Assembly (NCBI RefSeq): GCF_030345075.1
Contig: NZ_CP128361.1
Coordinates: 3,224,001 to 3,288,000 of the forward strand
Direction: 5' to 3'
Origin: Solwaraspora sp. WMMA2065
GTDB lineage: Bacteria; Actinomycetota; Actinomycetes; Mycobacteriales; Micromonosporaceae
DNA: 64,000 nt
Every line of letters starts with the position of its first letter. Position 1 is the stretch's first letter. Shown here in pieces: positions 43,791 to 52,756 of the stretch. The translations under genes and the position numbers were made by a program. The notes under the pieces were generated by a model. That model did no database searches. It was not told where the DNA came from and saw nothing but the letters and a program-made list of their open reading frames with translations.

Positions 43791-46700
43791 CTAGTCTCGC
43801 ACGCGCAGGGCGCGTCCCAACGCCAGCGCCACCGCCCCGAACAGCAGCATGACGCCGATCACGGGGAGCAGCACGGCGACCGGCCAGGGCCAGCGGACCG
43901 GGGCCAGCGGGACCGCCTCCTCGACGGTGACCGGCAGGTAGCTTCCGCTCAGCCACCAGGCGAGCAGCGCACCGCCGAGCCCGGTCACCGTGGCCAGCAG
44001 CACTGCGGGCAGCCCGCTCCAGCGCAGCGAACCGGCCGCCGACCGGGACGGCAGTCCCTGGGTCCGCAGCGCTGTCAGGTCCTCGGCGCGGCGCCGCCGT
44101 TCGACCATGGCGAGTAGCACCATCCCGGAGCCGGCGAGGATCACCGCCAGGGCGGCGGCGAGCAGGTGGAACCAGATCGCCAGGGCCGGTGCCTGCCGGT
44201 CCAACCCGGCCCGGAGCTGCTCCGGGGTGAACTCGCCGGTGACGGTAAGCCCGGCCGCGTCCAACTGCTCGGCGATGTCGGCCGGTGCCCGGGGACCGAG
44301 CCAGACCTGGGCCGTTTCAAGTCCGGTCTTCTCCGGCACCGCCCGTACGGCGTACTCCATGTCGACCAGGAAGCCGCGGTCGCCCAGCGCCGGCAGCGCC
44401 GGGACCGGGTCGACCTCGGACGTCAGCTGCGCACCGGTGGGCAGCAGCGCCGTGGTCGGGTTCAGCCCGGGCGGCCGGTCGTCGGCCAGGGCGGTCACCG
44501 CTGGCAACGGGTACGGCGTGTCGGCCGGCAGCGCCCACGGGTCGGGGGCGGCCCCGCCGGCGAGCAGTCGCAGCCCGCCCGAACCGGCCCCGGCCGGGTC
44601 ACCGGACGGATCGCGCCAGCGCCGCCCGTCGGTGAGTTCCGCCGGGCCGAGCAACCGCTTCCCGTCGACGGAGAGGCCGGTGAGGGTCACCTCGCGGGCC
44701 TGCGAACCGGCCGCGCTGTCGGGGTCGGCCGCGCGGCCGATGCCCGGTTCGACCCGGGCGGACAGCCCGGCGAGCTGGCATCCGGCGGCACAGTCGACCG
44801 GGATCCGGTAGGTGTGCCGCCCCGGCCGGGCCGGCGTCGCTTCGGCCACCGCACGCCCCGACGCCGCACGCAGATGAACGGTGAACCACACGTCGTCGGC
44901 CGGTCCGGTCTCCTGCGGATCCGATGGTGGGCCGGTCTGCTCCGGATCCGCCGGCTCACCGGTCTGCCGCAGATCGGCGACGGCGACGACCAGGTCCACC
45001 GAGATCATCGTCCCGTCGACGGCGATCGGTTCGATGGCCTGCCGTCGTAGCGTCGCGGCGACATCCGCAGGGCCCGCCGGACCGAACTCGGGTCGCCAGC
45101 GGGCGGTGGCGGCCAGCGCCGACGTGTCGGCGAGCAGCACCGGAACGTCGGCGTCGGTGCTGGCGAACCCGACCGCCATCGCGTACTCGCCGCTCGGATC
45201 GACGGTGCGCACGGCGGTCAGCAGCGTCCCGGCGTCGACCGGCAGCAGGGTCAGCACCCGGTCCGCCCCGGCCTGCACCTCGGCCAGCGCCGCCCGCGAC
45301 TGTCGGGCCACGTCGAACGCGCTGGCCGCGTACCCGGTCAGCACCACGGTGACGGTGAGCAACGTGAACAGCCGTTGGCTGGCCGGCTGCCGGGCCAGGT
45401 GCAGCAGCCCCAGCGCCGGGCCGAGCCGGCCCCGGCGCAGTGCGACGGCACCGAGCCGGCCAGTCAGCGGTGCCACCAACCGCGCCGCCAGCAGCGCCAC
45501 GGTGACCCCGATCAACGCCGGCACCAGCAGCGACAGACCGACCAACTCGCTGTCGAACAGCCGCAGCTGCACCACGGCGACCACGGTCAGGGCCACCATC
45601 ACCGTCTCCGCCAGCAGCGACGCCCACCGCCGGGACCGGGCCGGCACCCGGCGCAGCAGGTCGACGACCGGGCTGGCCAGTTCCCGGCGCTGGGCGGCCA
45701 GTACGGCGAGCAGCGCACCGACGAACGCGGCGCACCCGGCCAGCACAGCCGCCCCTGAGGAGACCGGAGCGAACCGGCCCTCCTCCAGTCGCAGGCCGGC
45801 GAGCAGCCCGACGGCAACCGAGCCGAGCAGGTAGCCGACCGGCGCGCCGAGGGTGATCGCGACCGCCGGCTCACCGGCGGCCAGCGTCCACCGGGTCCGC
45901 CGGGGCGTTCCGCGCAACGCGATCAGGCCCAGCTCGGTACGGCGGGCCACGGTGCCGGCGGCGACCGCGACGAAGACGACGAACAGGCAGAGGACCACCA
46001 GCGGGACGGCCGCGACCGGCACCACCTGCCGGGTCAACGCCTGTGCCGCCGAGATCCGCTCCAGCAGCGGGCCGACGTCGTCGGACAGGTTGACGTACCC
46101 GCCGCCGTCGGCGCGAACCTGCTCCTCGAGGCTGTCCAGCCGCTCACCGAGCGCCGTCAGCCGGTCCGGTCCCAACGCGGCGGACTCGGCCAGCGCGTCG
46201 ACGCCCCGGTAGTCGCTACGCCGGTCGATGGCGTCGACGGCGTGCCGACCGGTGAAGACCGGTTCGCGGTAGGCGTCCGGCGCGCCGGGCACGAAGTACG
46301 GTGTCCGGCCCCAGTAGAGCGCATCCGGGTCCACCGGCTGGTAGACCCCGACGACGGTGATCCCGGCCGGTACCCCGCCCGGACGGTAGATGCGCTGCAC
46401 CGGGTCGTAGTCGGCCCACGTGACGGTGACCGGTGTGCCGGGGGCCAGGTCGAGGCGTCGTGCCGTGTCCGCCCCGACCACGACCTCGTACGGCGACATC
46501 AGACACCGCCCGGCGACCATCCGCAGGTTGGCGCAGACGTCCTCGCGGAAGACCAGGTAGGAGATGTCGGTGCCGGCGGGTTCCAGCCCGAGCACCGGCA
46601 TCTGCACTGTGTAGACGGTGCGGAAGCCGGGCAGGTCGAGCACGGCACCGGTGACGGCCCGGAAGCCGTCCTCCTCGCCGGGTGCCACGTCGGGGATGGA

Positions 46701-46883
46701 CAGGGTGACCGTGCGGTCGGCGCGGTCGGCGGCGGCGATCTCCGCCGCTACGACGGCCCGGTCGGCGGCGGCCAGGTACGCCGGGCCGGTCACCGCGGCG
46801 GCGGTGGCGAACGCGCTCAACAGGAAGACGACCAGCGCCTGCCCGCGCCGGGCGGCGACCATGGACAGCAGCAGGGAGATCAT
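43791..46883 (-). CDS. FtsX-type ABC permease, second large subunit
   Basis: 1030 aa from the ATG at 46883. One N-terminal membrane helix (LVVFLLSAFATAAAVTG), a large extracellular domain (about 60-260), three membrane helices (about 265-390), a second set of helices (about 410-560), a second extracellular part, and four closing helices (about 840-1020, ending RALRVRD). This duplicated FtsX layout matches macrolide-exporter-like or lipoprotein-release-type ABC permeases of actinobacteria. Four-nt overlap with the other permease. Contains Pro/Gly-rich (TGEPADPEQTG) insertion near 640. Confidence 0.88.
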   Translation of the reverse strand: MISLLLSMVAARRGQALVVFLLSAFATAAAVTGPAYLAAADRAVVAAEIAAADRADRTVTLSIPDVAPGEEDGFRAVTGAVLDLPGFRTVYTVQMPVLGLEPAGTDISYLVFREDVCANLRMVAGRCLMSPYEVVVGADTARRLDLAPGTPVTVTWADYDPVQRIYRPGGVPAGITVVGVYQPVDPDALYWGRTPYFVPGAPDAYREPVFTGRHAVDAIDRRSDYRGVDALAESAALGPDRLTALGERLDSLEEQVRADGGGYVNLSDDVGPLLERISAAQALTRQVVPVAAVPLVVLCLFVVFVAVAAGTVARRTELGLIALRGTPRRTRWTLAAGEPAVAITLGAPVGYLLGSVAVGLLAGLRLEEGRFAPVSSGAAVLAGCAAFVGALLAVLAAQRRELASPVVDLLRRVPARSRRWASLLAETVMVALTVVAVVQLRLFDSELVGLSLLVPALIGVTVALLAARLVAPLTGRLGAVALRRGRLGPALGLLHLARQPASQRLFTLLTVTVVLTGYAASAFDVARQSRAALAEVQAGADRVLTLLPVDAGTLLTAVRTVDPSGEYAMAVGFASTDADVPVLLADTSALAATARWRPEFGPAGPADVAATLRRQAIEPIAVDGTMISVDLVVAVADLRQTGEPADPEQTGPPSDPQETGPADDVWFTVHLRAASGRAVAEATPARPGRHTYRIPVDCAAGCQLAGLSARVEPGIGRAADPDSAAGSQAREVTLTGLSVDGKRLLGPAELTDGRRWRDPSGDPAGAGSGGLRLLAGGAAPDPWALPADTPYPLPAVTALADDRPPGLNPTTALLPTGAQLTSEVDPVPALPALGDRGFLVDMEYAVRAVPEKTGLETAQVWLGPRAPADIAEQLDAAGLTVTGEFTPEQLRAGLDRQAPALAIWFHLLAAALAVILAGSGMVLLAMVERRRRAEDLTALRTQGLPSRSAAGSLRWSGLPAVLLATVTGLGGALLAWWLSGSYLPVTVEEAVPLAPVRWPWPVAVLLPVIGVMLLFGAVALALGRALRVRD

Positions 46884-49800
46884 CCGACGCCTCCGGGCCC
46901 GGCCGCCGGTGGGTTCGGCCCGGCCGGCGGGGCGACCCGGGAGTCGACGGCCCGGACCAGCCGGGCACCGGCGAACGCCGCGGCCGCGCCGAGCACCGCG
47001 GCCGCGACGAGCGTGCTCACCAGCAACGGGACAGCCTGTGGACCGATCCGCAGCGGCAGTACGGCCCAGTTGTCGACGAAGATCGGCATCGTCTGCCGGA
47101 TCGGCAGCTGGGCGAGCACGGTGGCCATCAGGCCCACCACCACCGCGATTCCCACGGTGACGGCGTATCCGCCGTAGGCGATCCGGGTGACGGCGCGGGC
47201 CGGGAGCCCCTGGGCCCGCAGGGCGGCCATCTCGGCGGCCCGGTCGTCGCGTTCCACCGCCGCGACCACCGCCAGCGCCCCGGCGGCCAGCAGCAGCCCG
47301 ATCAGTCCGGCGGCCAGCTGGAACCGCAGCGCCGACGGCGGACCCTGGCGGCCGAGCTGCTCGATCACCTCGGTCCGGGAACCGGTGTCGATGATGGTCA
47401 GCCCTTCGGCGGTGAGCCGGTCGGCCAGTTCCGCCGGCGCGTCGGGAGCGAGCCAGACCTGCGGCACGTCGCCGGTGCCGGCCCCGTCGGCCAACCGGTC
47501 GGCCCGCTCCAGGTCGACCAGGTAGCCGCGCAGCCGGGCCTGCGGCAGCGCGTCGGCCACCGTCACGTACCGCACCGGCAGATCCGCACCACCGAACACG
47601 GCGAGCCGTGGCTCGCCGGCAACGTCCGGGGCGAGCTCCGGTCCGGAGCGGACCACCGGCACCGGCACCGGCGCGTCGATCGGATGGATCCGGGTGGACC
47701 GCTGCCGGTCCGCCCGGCCGGGTGGCGGCGGGGTGGTGACGGTCGCGCCGTCCGGCCCGGTGGTCAGCCGGGGGCCGATGGCACCACCGGCGACCGCGCC
47801 ACGCCAGTTCCCGATATCGCCGAGATACGCCGCGTCCAGCCGGGGTGTGGTGGCCCCGGCCAGATCGTGCAGGGTGATCGTGAGATCGGGCCCGGCCGGC
47901 ACCGGTACGCCGTTCCGGGCTGGTTGGACTAGTTCGAGTGACGCCAGCCGGCAGCCGTCCGGGCCGCAGCCGGTCACCGTGGCGGGATGCTCGGCACGAT
48001 CGGTGCCGAGCAGGTCGAACACCACCTGCACCGGGTCTCCAGCCGGGTCGACCAGGTGCGCCACGACGCTGACCGGCACCTCGTCCGGTCCGGTGGCGGT
48101 CAGAACCAGCGGACCGTCGCCGACCCGAACCTCGGTGGCCGGCGGGGTGAGCGCGGCGGCGACCTCGGCGGCGACCGGGCCGTAGCCGGGGTGCCAGGTG
48201 GCGACCTGGGCGAACCGGGAGGCGTCGACGGCGAGCACGTACTGGGCCGATCCGGGATTGTTGCCGACCACCGCCATCGCGTACCGGCCGGACGGGTCGG
48301 CGGCGCGGACCGCGGCCAGCAGGTGGGCCCGGCTGCGGGCCTGCACGGTGAGCACCTGGTCGGCGCCGGTGGCGTGGGTGGCGCGGACGGCCCGCGCGGA
48401 GACCGATTCGGTCCAGCTGCCGATCGCGGTGCCGAGCAACGCCACCCCGACGGTGAGCAGGGCGACCAACCGCGCGGTCCCCGGCCGGCGGGCCAGGTGC
48501 AGCGCGGCCAGCGCGGCGGGCAGCCGACCGGCGCGCAGCAGGACCGCGGCGGCCCGCCCGGCCACCGGGGTGGCCGCCCGGCCGGCGATCAGCGCGATCG
48601 CCAGGGCCAGCAACGCCGGAGCGAGCAGCACCAGAGCACCGGCCTCGTCCGGCTCGGCCCCGCCGACGGACGCCTGGTAGAGCCCGGCCCCGGCGACGGC
48701 CACCGCGATCAGGTCGACGACGTCGGCCCGCCAGCCGCGCTGCCGGGCCGGCACATGCCGGAGCAGGTCCACCACTCCGGCCCGGGCATTGCGCAGGTCG
48801 GCGGCGATCGCGGCGACCAGCGCACCGGCGACGGCGGTGCCGGTCGCGGCGAGGGCGAGCCGGGTGGCGGAGCCAACCTGCTCCGGGTCCGGGCCGGCAC
48901 CGGCGAGCAGCCGTGCGACCACCAGGCCGGCGGCGGTACCGACCAGCGCGCCGACAATCATCGGCAGCCCGCTCTGGCCCACGGTGAGCAGCCACACCCG
49001 CCATCGGGCACCGCCGCGCAGTTTGACCAGTCCCAGGTCACGGCGGCGGTGTTCGGCGGTGTGCCGGACGGCGAAGAACAGGGCGAACCAGGACAGCAGC
49101 AGCAGTTGCCCGGCGGCGACGGCGACACCGAGCTCGACCAGTTGGCGGTGGCGGGCGATCTGGTCCACCAGGATCGCCGCGTCGGTGCGGACCTGCCAAC
49201 GGCCGACGACGCCACCACCGTCGGAGCGGCGGACCTCGGTGGCCAGGTCGACTCCGGCGAGGTAGGCGGCGGCCGGCAGCACCAGGTGGTGGGCGGCGAA
49301 CAGGTTGTCCACCGGTACGGCGGCCAGCGTGCCGGCGGTGGCGAAGACCGGGTCACCGCTGTCGGCGTCGGTACCGCCGCTGCCGAGGTCGTCGAACGCC
49401 CAGTACGGATCCCCGGGATCAGTCACCTGGTAGGTCCCGGTGACGGTGAGAACCACCGGCGCGCTGCGCGTCGCCTGATGGGTGACCTGGTCACCGGCCC
49501 CGACGCCGAGCCGTTCGGCGCTGCGGGCGCTGAGCAACGCCTCGCCGGGGCGCAGCGGGCAGGTGCCGGTGACGGTCAGGTGTTCGCAGACCTGCTCCCG
49601 GTGCGTCAGGTTGGCGGCCAGCTCGGCCTGGCCGCTGGCGACGGGCCCGGTGCTCCACACCGAACTGCTCGCCGTCGCACCCGGGTAGCCGATCATCTCG
49701 GCGCCGGCGTGCCGGGCCCGGTCGACCAGGTCGGCGCCGGTGGCGTCGAGCTCGGAGCGGTCCCCGGCGGCTGGGTCGACCTGCTGGTCGGCAGCGACTT

Positions 49801-50011
49801 CGGCGGCGGTGCTGGCGACCCGGCCGGTGGCGCGGGCGGCCAGCAGGTTGGGGCCGGCCGCGTCGACCGCGGCATCGGCGACGGTACGGGTGGTCGCCGC
49901 CGCGTACCAGGGGGCGGCAGTGGTGGCGGTGACCGCGAGTGCGGTGAGCACCAACAGGGCGACGGCCTGGCCGGCCCGGGCCCGGACCGCGCCAACGAGC
50001 AGGGCGAACAT
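46880..50011 (-). CDS. FtsX-type ABC permease, first large subunit
   Basis: 1043 aa, ATG at 50011 directly at the ATPase stop (TGATG). The same duplicated FtsX architecture as its neighbour: N-terminal helix (LLVLTALAVTATTAAPWYA), outside domain (about 50-270), helices (LLLSWFALFFAVRHTAEHRRRDLGLVKLRGG near 310-345), middle helices, second outside domain, and C-terminal helices to about 1035. Homologous to but clearly diverged from the second permease, so the two probably form a heterodimer. Confidence 0.88.
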   Translation of the reverse strand: MFALLVGAVRARAGQAVALLVLTALAVTATTAAPWYAAATTRTVADAAVDAAGPNLLAARATGRVASTAAEVAADQQVDPAAGDRSELDATGADLVDRARHAGAEMIGYPGATASSSVWSTGPVASGQAELAANLTHREQVCEHLTVTGTCPLRPGEALLSARSAERLGVGAGDQVTHQATRSAPVVLTVTGTYQVTDPGDPYWAFDDLGSGGTDADSGDPVFATAGTLAAVPVDNLFAAHHLVLPAAAYLAGVDLATEVRRSDGGGVVGRWQVRTDAAILVDQIARHRQLVELGVAVAAGQLLLLSWFALFFAVRHTAEHRRRDLGLVKLRGGARWRVWLLTVGQSGLPMIVGALVGTAAGLVVARLLAGAGPDPEQVGSATRLALAATGTAVAGALVAAIAADLRNARAGVVDLLRHVPARQRGWRADVVDLIAVAVAGAGLYQASVGGAEPDEAGALVLLAPALLALAIALIAGRAATPVAGRAAAVLLRAGRLPAALAALHLARRPGTARLVALLTVGVALLGTAIGSWTESVSARAVRATHATGADQVLTVQARSRAHLLAAVRAADPSGRYAMAVVGNNPGSAQYVLAVDASRFAQVATWHPGYGPVAAEVAAALTPPATEVRVGDGPLVLTATGPDEVPVSVVAHLVDPAGDPVQVVFDLLGTDRAEHPATVTGCGPDGCRLASLELVQPARNGVPVPAGPDLTITLHDLAGATTPRLDAAYLGDIGNWRGAVAGGAIGPRLTTGPDGATVTTPPPPGRADRQRSTRIHPIDAPVPVPVVRSGPELAPDVAGEPRLAVFGGADLPVRYVTVADALPQARLRGYLVDLERADRLADGAGTGDVPQVWLAPDAPAELADRLTAEGLTIIDTGSRTEVIEQLGRQGPPSALRFQLAAGLIGLLLAAGALAVVAAVERDDRAAEMAALRAQGLPARAVTRIAYGGYAVTVGIAVVVGLMATVLAQLPIRQTMPIFVDNWAVLPLRIGPQAVPLLVSTLVAAAVLGAAAAFAGARLVRAVDSRVAPPAGPNPPAAGPGGVG

Positions 50012-50886
50012 CAGACTCCTGTGCTGTTGACGCCGTCGGGCAGCAGACCGGGCGGGGCGGCCCCGCCCACGACCAGGGTTACCGCGCCGTCGGCCTGGGC
50101 CACCCGCAGCAGGGTGCCGGGTGGAAAGTCGCCGAGCACCTCGGGCGGCAGCTGCACCGTACCGTCGCCGGCCACCACCGCGAAGTCCTCACCGTCGCGG
50201 CCCTCGGCGCCGACCCGGCCGTCCCGTATGGTCACCGCCCGACCGAGCCGGGCACCAACCTGCGCGTCGTGGGTCACCACCACGATCGTGGTCTTCCGTT
50301 CCCGGTTGATCGTCTCCAGCGCGTCGAGCACTTCGTCGCGGCCCCGGGTGTCGAGTTGACTGGTCGGCTCGTCGACCAGCAGCAGGCCGGGCGAAGCGGC
50401 GACACCGACGGCTAGCGCGGCCCGCTGCCGGGCGCCCGGCGTCAGCTCGGCGAGCCGGTCGCTGCCGCGGCCGGGCAACCCGACCAGGTCGAGGATGCGG
50501 TCCGGGTCGTCCAGGTCGATGCCGGCGGTGGCGGCGGCCCGCCGCTGGGCCAGCCAGACGTTGCGGCGCAACGTCGCGTACGGCAGCAGGTTGCGGGCGG
50601 CACCCTGCAGCACCACGCCGATCTGGGTGCCCCGCAACCGGGCGACCTCCCGGTCGGAGAGCTTGCCCAGGTCGTAGCTGCCGACGCTGACCCGGCCGGC
50701 GGACGGGCGCATCAGCCCGGCGAGCAGCGCCACCAGAGTCGACTTGCCGGAGCCGGACGGCCCCACCAGGGCGAGCATCTCCCCGGGGTTGATCCGCAGG
50801 TCGACGCCGGAGAGCGCGACCACGTCACCGGCCTCGCCCCGGTAGATCTGCACCACCCGTCGGCAGCTCACCGCAAGTCCCGTCAC
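50011..50886 (-). CDS. ABC transporter ATP-binding protein with atypical signature
   Basis: 291 aa from the GTG at 50886 (an ATG at 50943 would add an unrelated stretch). MacB/LolD-like ATPase: P-loop GPSGSGKST (42-50), Q-loop VLQGA (Gln94), Walker B LLLVDEPTSQLD (Asp172, Glu173), switch His near 203 (VVVTHDAQ). The signature is LTPGARQR (148-155) in place of LSGGQQQR. Residues 230-291 are a C-terminal extension. Heads the ABC operon and almost certainly powers the two permeases. Confidence 0.9.
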   Translation of the reverse strand: MTGLAVSCRRVVQIYRGEAGDVVALSGVDLRINPGEMLALVGPSGSGKSTLVALLAGLMRPSAGRVSVGSYDLGKLSDREVARLRGTQIGVVLQGAARNLLPYATLRRNVWLAQRRAAATAGIDLDDPDRILDLVGLPGRGSDRLAELTPGARQRAALAVGVAASPGLLLVDEPTSQLDTRGRDEVLDALETINRERKTTIVVVTHDAQVGARLGRAVTIRDGRVGAEGRDGEDFAVVAGDGTVQLPPEVLGDFPPGTLLRVAQADGAVTLVVGGAAPPGLLPDGVNSTGV

Positions 50887-50974
50887 GGCGTATTGCCTAC
50901 CATGTATCCGCCGGAACCGCTGCCCCCGATTGGTGGCCGGCACCGGGCCCCCAGGTCAGGAGCGCGGGGTCGGA

Positions 50975-52663
50975 TCAGAACCGGGCCGGCTCGCGGTAGA
51001 TGCCCCACTCGACGCGCAGCGCGTCGCAGATCTCGCCGAGGGTCGCCTCGGCGCGGACCGCGTCGAGCATCGGGGGCACCATGTTGTCGCCGCCCCGGGC
51101 TGCGGTGACCAGGTCGTCGAGGCGGCGGCGGACCAGCGGGTCGTCCCGGTCGGCCTTGCGGGCGGCGAGCAGCCGGCGCTGCTCGGTCTCCACCTCGTGG
51201 GAGATCCGCAGGATCTCCAGCTCCTTGGCTACCGTGCCGGTGTGGCAGTTGACACCGACAATCTTCTTCCGCCCGTCCTCGACCGCCTGCTGGTACGCGA
51301 ACGCCGCCTCGGCGATCTGCCCGGTGAACCAGCCGTCCTCAATGCCGCGCAGGATGCCGGAGGTCATCGGCCCGATCGGGTGCGGGCCGTCGCCGCCGAG
51401 CTGGCGGATGCGGGCGAAGATCTCCTCTGCCTCGGCCTCGATCCGGTCGGTGAGCGCTTCGACGTACCAGGCGCCGCCGAGCGGGTCGGCGACGTTGGCC
51501 ACCCCGGTTTCGTCCATCAGCACCTGCTGGGTACGCAGCGCGATCTCAGCCGAGGAGTCGGTGGGCAGTGCAAGGGTCTCGTCGAGGGCGTTGGTGTGCA
51601 GCGAGTTGGTGCCGCCGAGCACGGCGGCGAGCGCTTCGACCGCCGTACGTACCACGTTGTTGACCGGTTGCTGCGCGGTCAGTGACACCCCGGCGGTCTG
51701 GGTGTGGAACCGCAGCCAGAGGGCGCGTTCATCGGTGGCACCGTACTCGTCACGCAGCCAGCGGGCCCAGATCCGTCGGGCGGCGCGGAACTTGGCGATC
51801 TCCTCGAAGAAGTCGACGTGCGCGTCGAAGAAGAAACTCAGCCCGGGGGCGAACCGGTTGACGTCCAGCCCGCGGGAGAGCCCCAGCTCGACGTAGCCGA
51901 AGCCGTCGGCGAGGGTGTACGCCAGCTCCTGCGCGGCAGTGGAGCCGGCCTCCCGGATGTGGTAGCCGGAGACCGACAGCGGCTTGTAGCGCGGGATCCG
52001 CTGCGCGCAGAACTCCATCAGGTCGCCGATCAGCCGTAGGTGCGGCTCGGGGCCGAACAGCCACTCCTTCTGGGCGATGTACTCCTTGAAGATGTCGGTC
52101 TGCAGGGTGCCATCCAGGGTGGCCAGGTCGGCACCCTGCCGTTCGGCGGCGACCAGGTACATGCAGAACACCGGCACCGCCGGTCCGGAGATGGTCATCG
52201 AGGTGGTGACCGCCGCCAGGTCGATGCCGTCGAAGAGCACGTCCATGTCGGCGGCGGAGTCGATCGCCACCCCGCAGTGCCCGACCTCGCCGAGGGACTG
52301 CGGGTCGTCGGAGTCGCGGCCCATCAGCGTCGGCATGTCGAACGCCACCGACAGTCCGCCGCCGCCGGCGCCGAGGATCATCTTGTAGCGCTCGTTGGTC
52401 TGCCGGGCGTTGCCGAAGCCGGCGAACTGCCGGATGGTCCAGGTCCGCCCCCGGTAGCCGGTCGGATACAACCCCCGGGTGTACGGGTACTCGCCCGGCC
52501 AGCCGATCCGTTCGAAGCCGGGATGGTCGGCGCCGTCCGGCGGGCCGTAGACCGGGTCGACCGTCGTACCGGACAGGGTGGTGAAGTCCGCGTCCCGTTT
52601 CTTGGCAGCGTCGTAGCGGGCCTGCCAGCGGGCGCGACCGGCGGCGATCTGTTCGGCGTCCAT
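50975..52663 (-). CDS. icmA: Isobutyryl-CoA mutase, large (catalytic) subunit
   Basis: 562 aa, ATG at 52663. Acyl-CoA mutase catalytic subunit without the B12-binding domain. The substrate-discriminating residues are Phe80 (in TIRQFAGF) and Gln198 (in YIAQKEWL). The corresponding residues of methylmalonyl-CoA mutase are Tyr89 and Arg207; Phe80/Gln198 is the pair of isobutyryl-CoA mutase, at the same numbers. Catalytic His235 in SGYH. It interconverts isobutyryl-CoA and n-butyryl-CoA with adenosylcobalamin, feeding butyrate/valine-derived units to acyl-CoA pools. The small B12-binding subunit IcmB is not in the window. MeaB-type GTPase, thiolase and epimerase lie 5-9 kb away. Confidence 0.95.
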   Translation of the reverse strand: MDAEQIAAGRARWQARYDAAKKRDADFTTLSGTTVDPVYGPPDGADHPGFERIGWPGEYPYTRGLYPTGYRGRTWTIRQFAGFGNARQTNERYKMILGAGGGGLSVAFDMPTLMGRDSDDPQSLGEVGHCGVAIDSAADMDVLFDGIDLAAVTTSMTISGPAVPVFCMYLVAAERQGADLATLDGTLQTDIFKEYIAQKEWLFGPEPHLRLIGDLMEFCAQRIPRYKPLSVSGYHIREAGSTAAQELAYTLADGFGYVELGLSRGLDVNRFAPGLSFFFDAHVDFFEEIAKFRAARRIWARWLRDEYGATDERALWLRFHTQTAGVSLTAQQPVNNVVRTAVEALAAVLGGTNSLHTNALDETLALPTDSSAEIALRTQQVLMDETGVANVADPLGGAWYVEALTDRIEAEAEEIFARIRQLGGDGPHPIGPMTSGILRGIEDGWFTGQIAEAAFAYQQAVEDGRKKIVGVNCHTGTVAKELEILRISHEVETEQRRLLAARKADRDDPLVRRRLDDLVTAARGGDNMVPPMLDAVRAEATLGEICDALRVEWGIYREPARF

Positions 52664-52756
52664 TGAAGGGCCTCCTCGGGTCCGGGCGGATCCGAGTCTA
52701 GAGCCCGCACTGAACGATCGCTAAGCCCGCTGTGTGGGACCGGCGACGGAAGCCGC

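Noticed and set aside
41949-50359. Long plus-strand frames (722 and 790 aa) over the arginase-like and ABC permease genes
   Set aside because: Antisense, low-complexity Arg/Gly/His composition, no ribosome site or family pattern.
52664-52756. B12 riboswitch upstream of icmA
   Set aside because: The gap is only 93 bp and lacks a B12-box-like core; proS is directly upstream.
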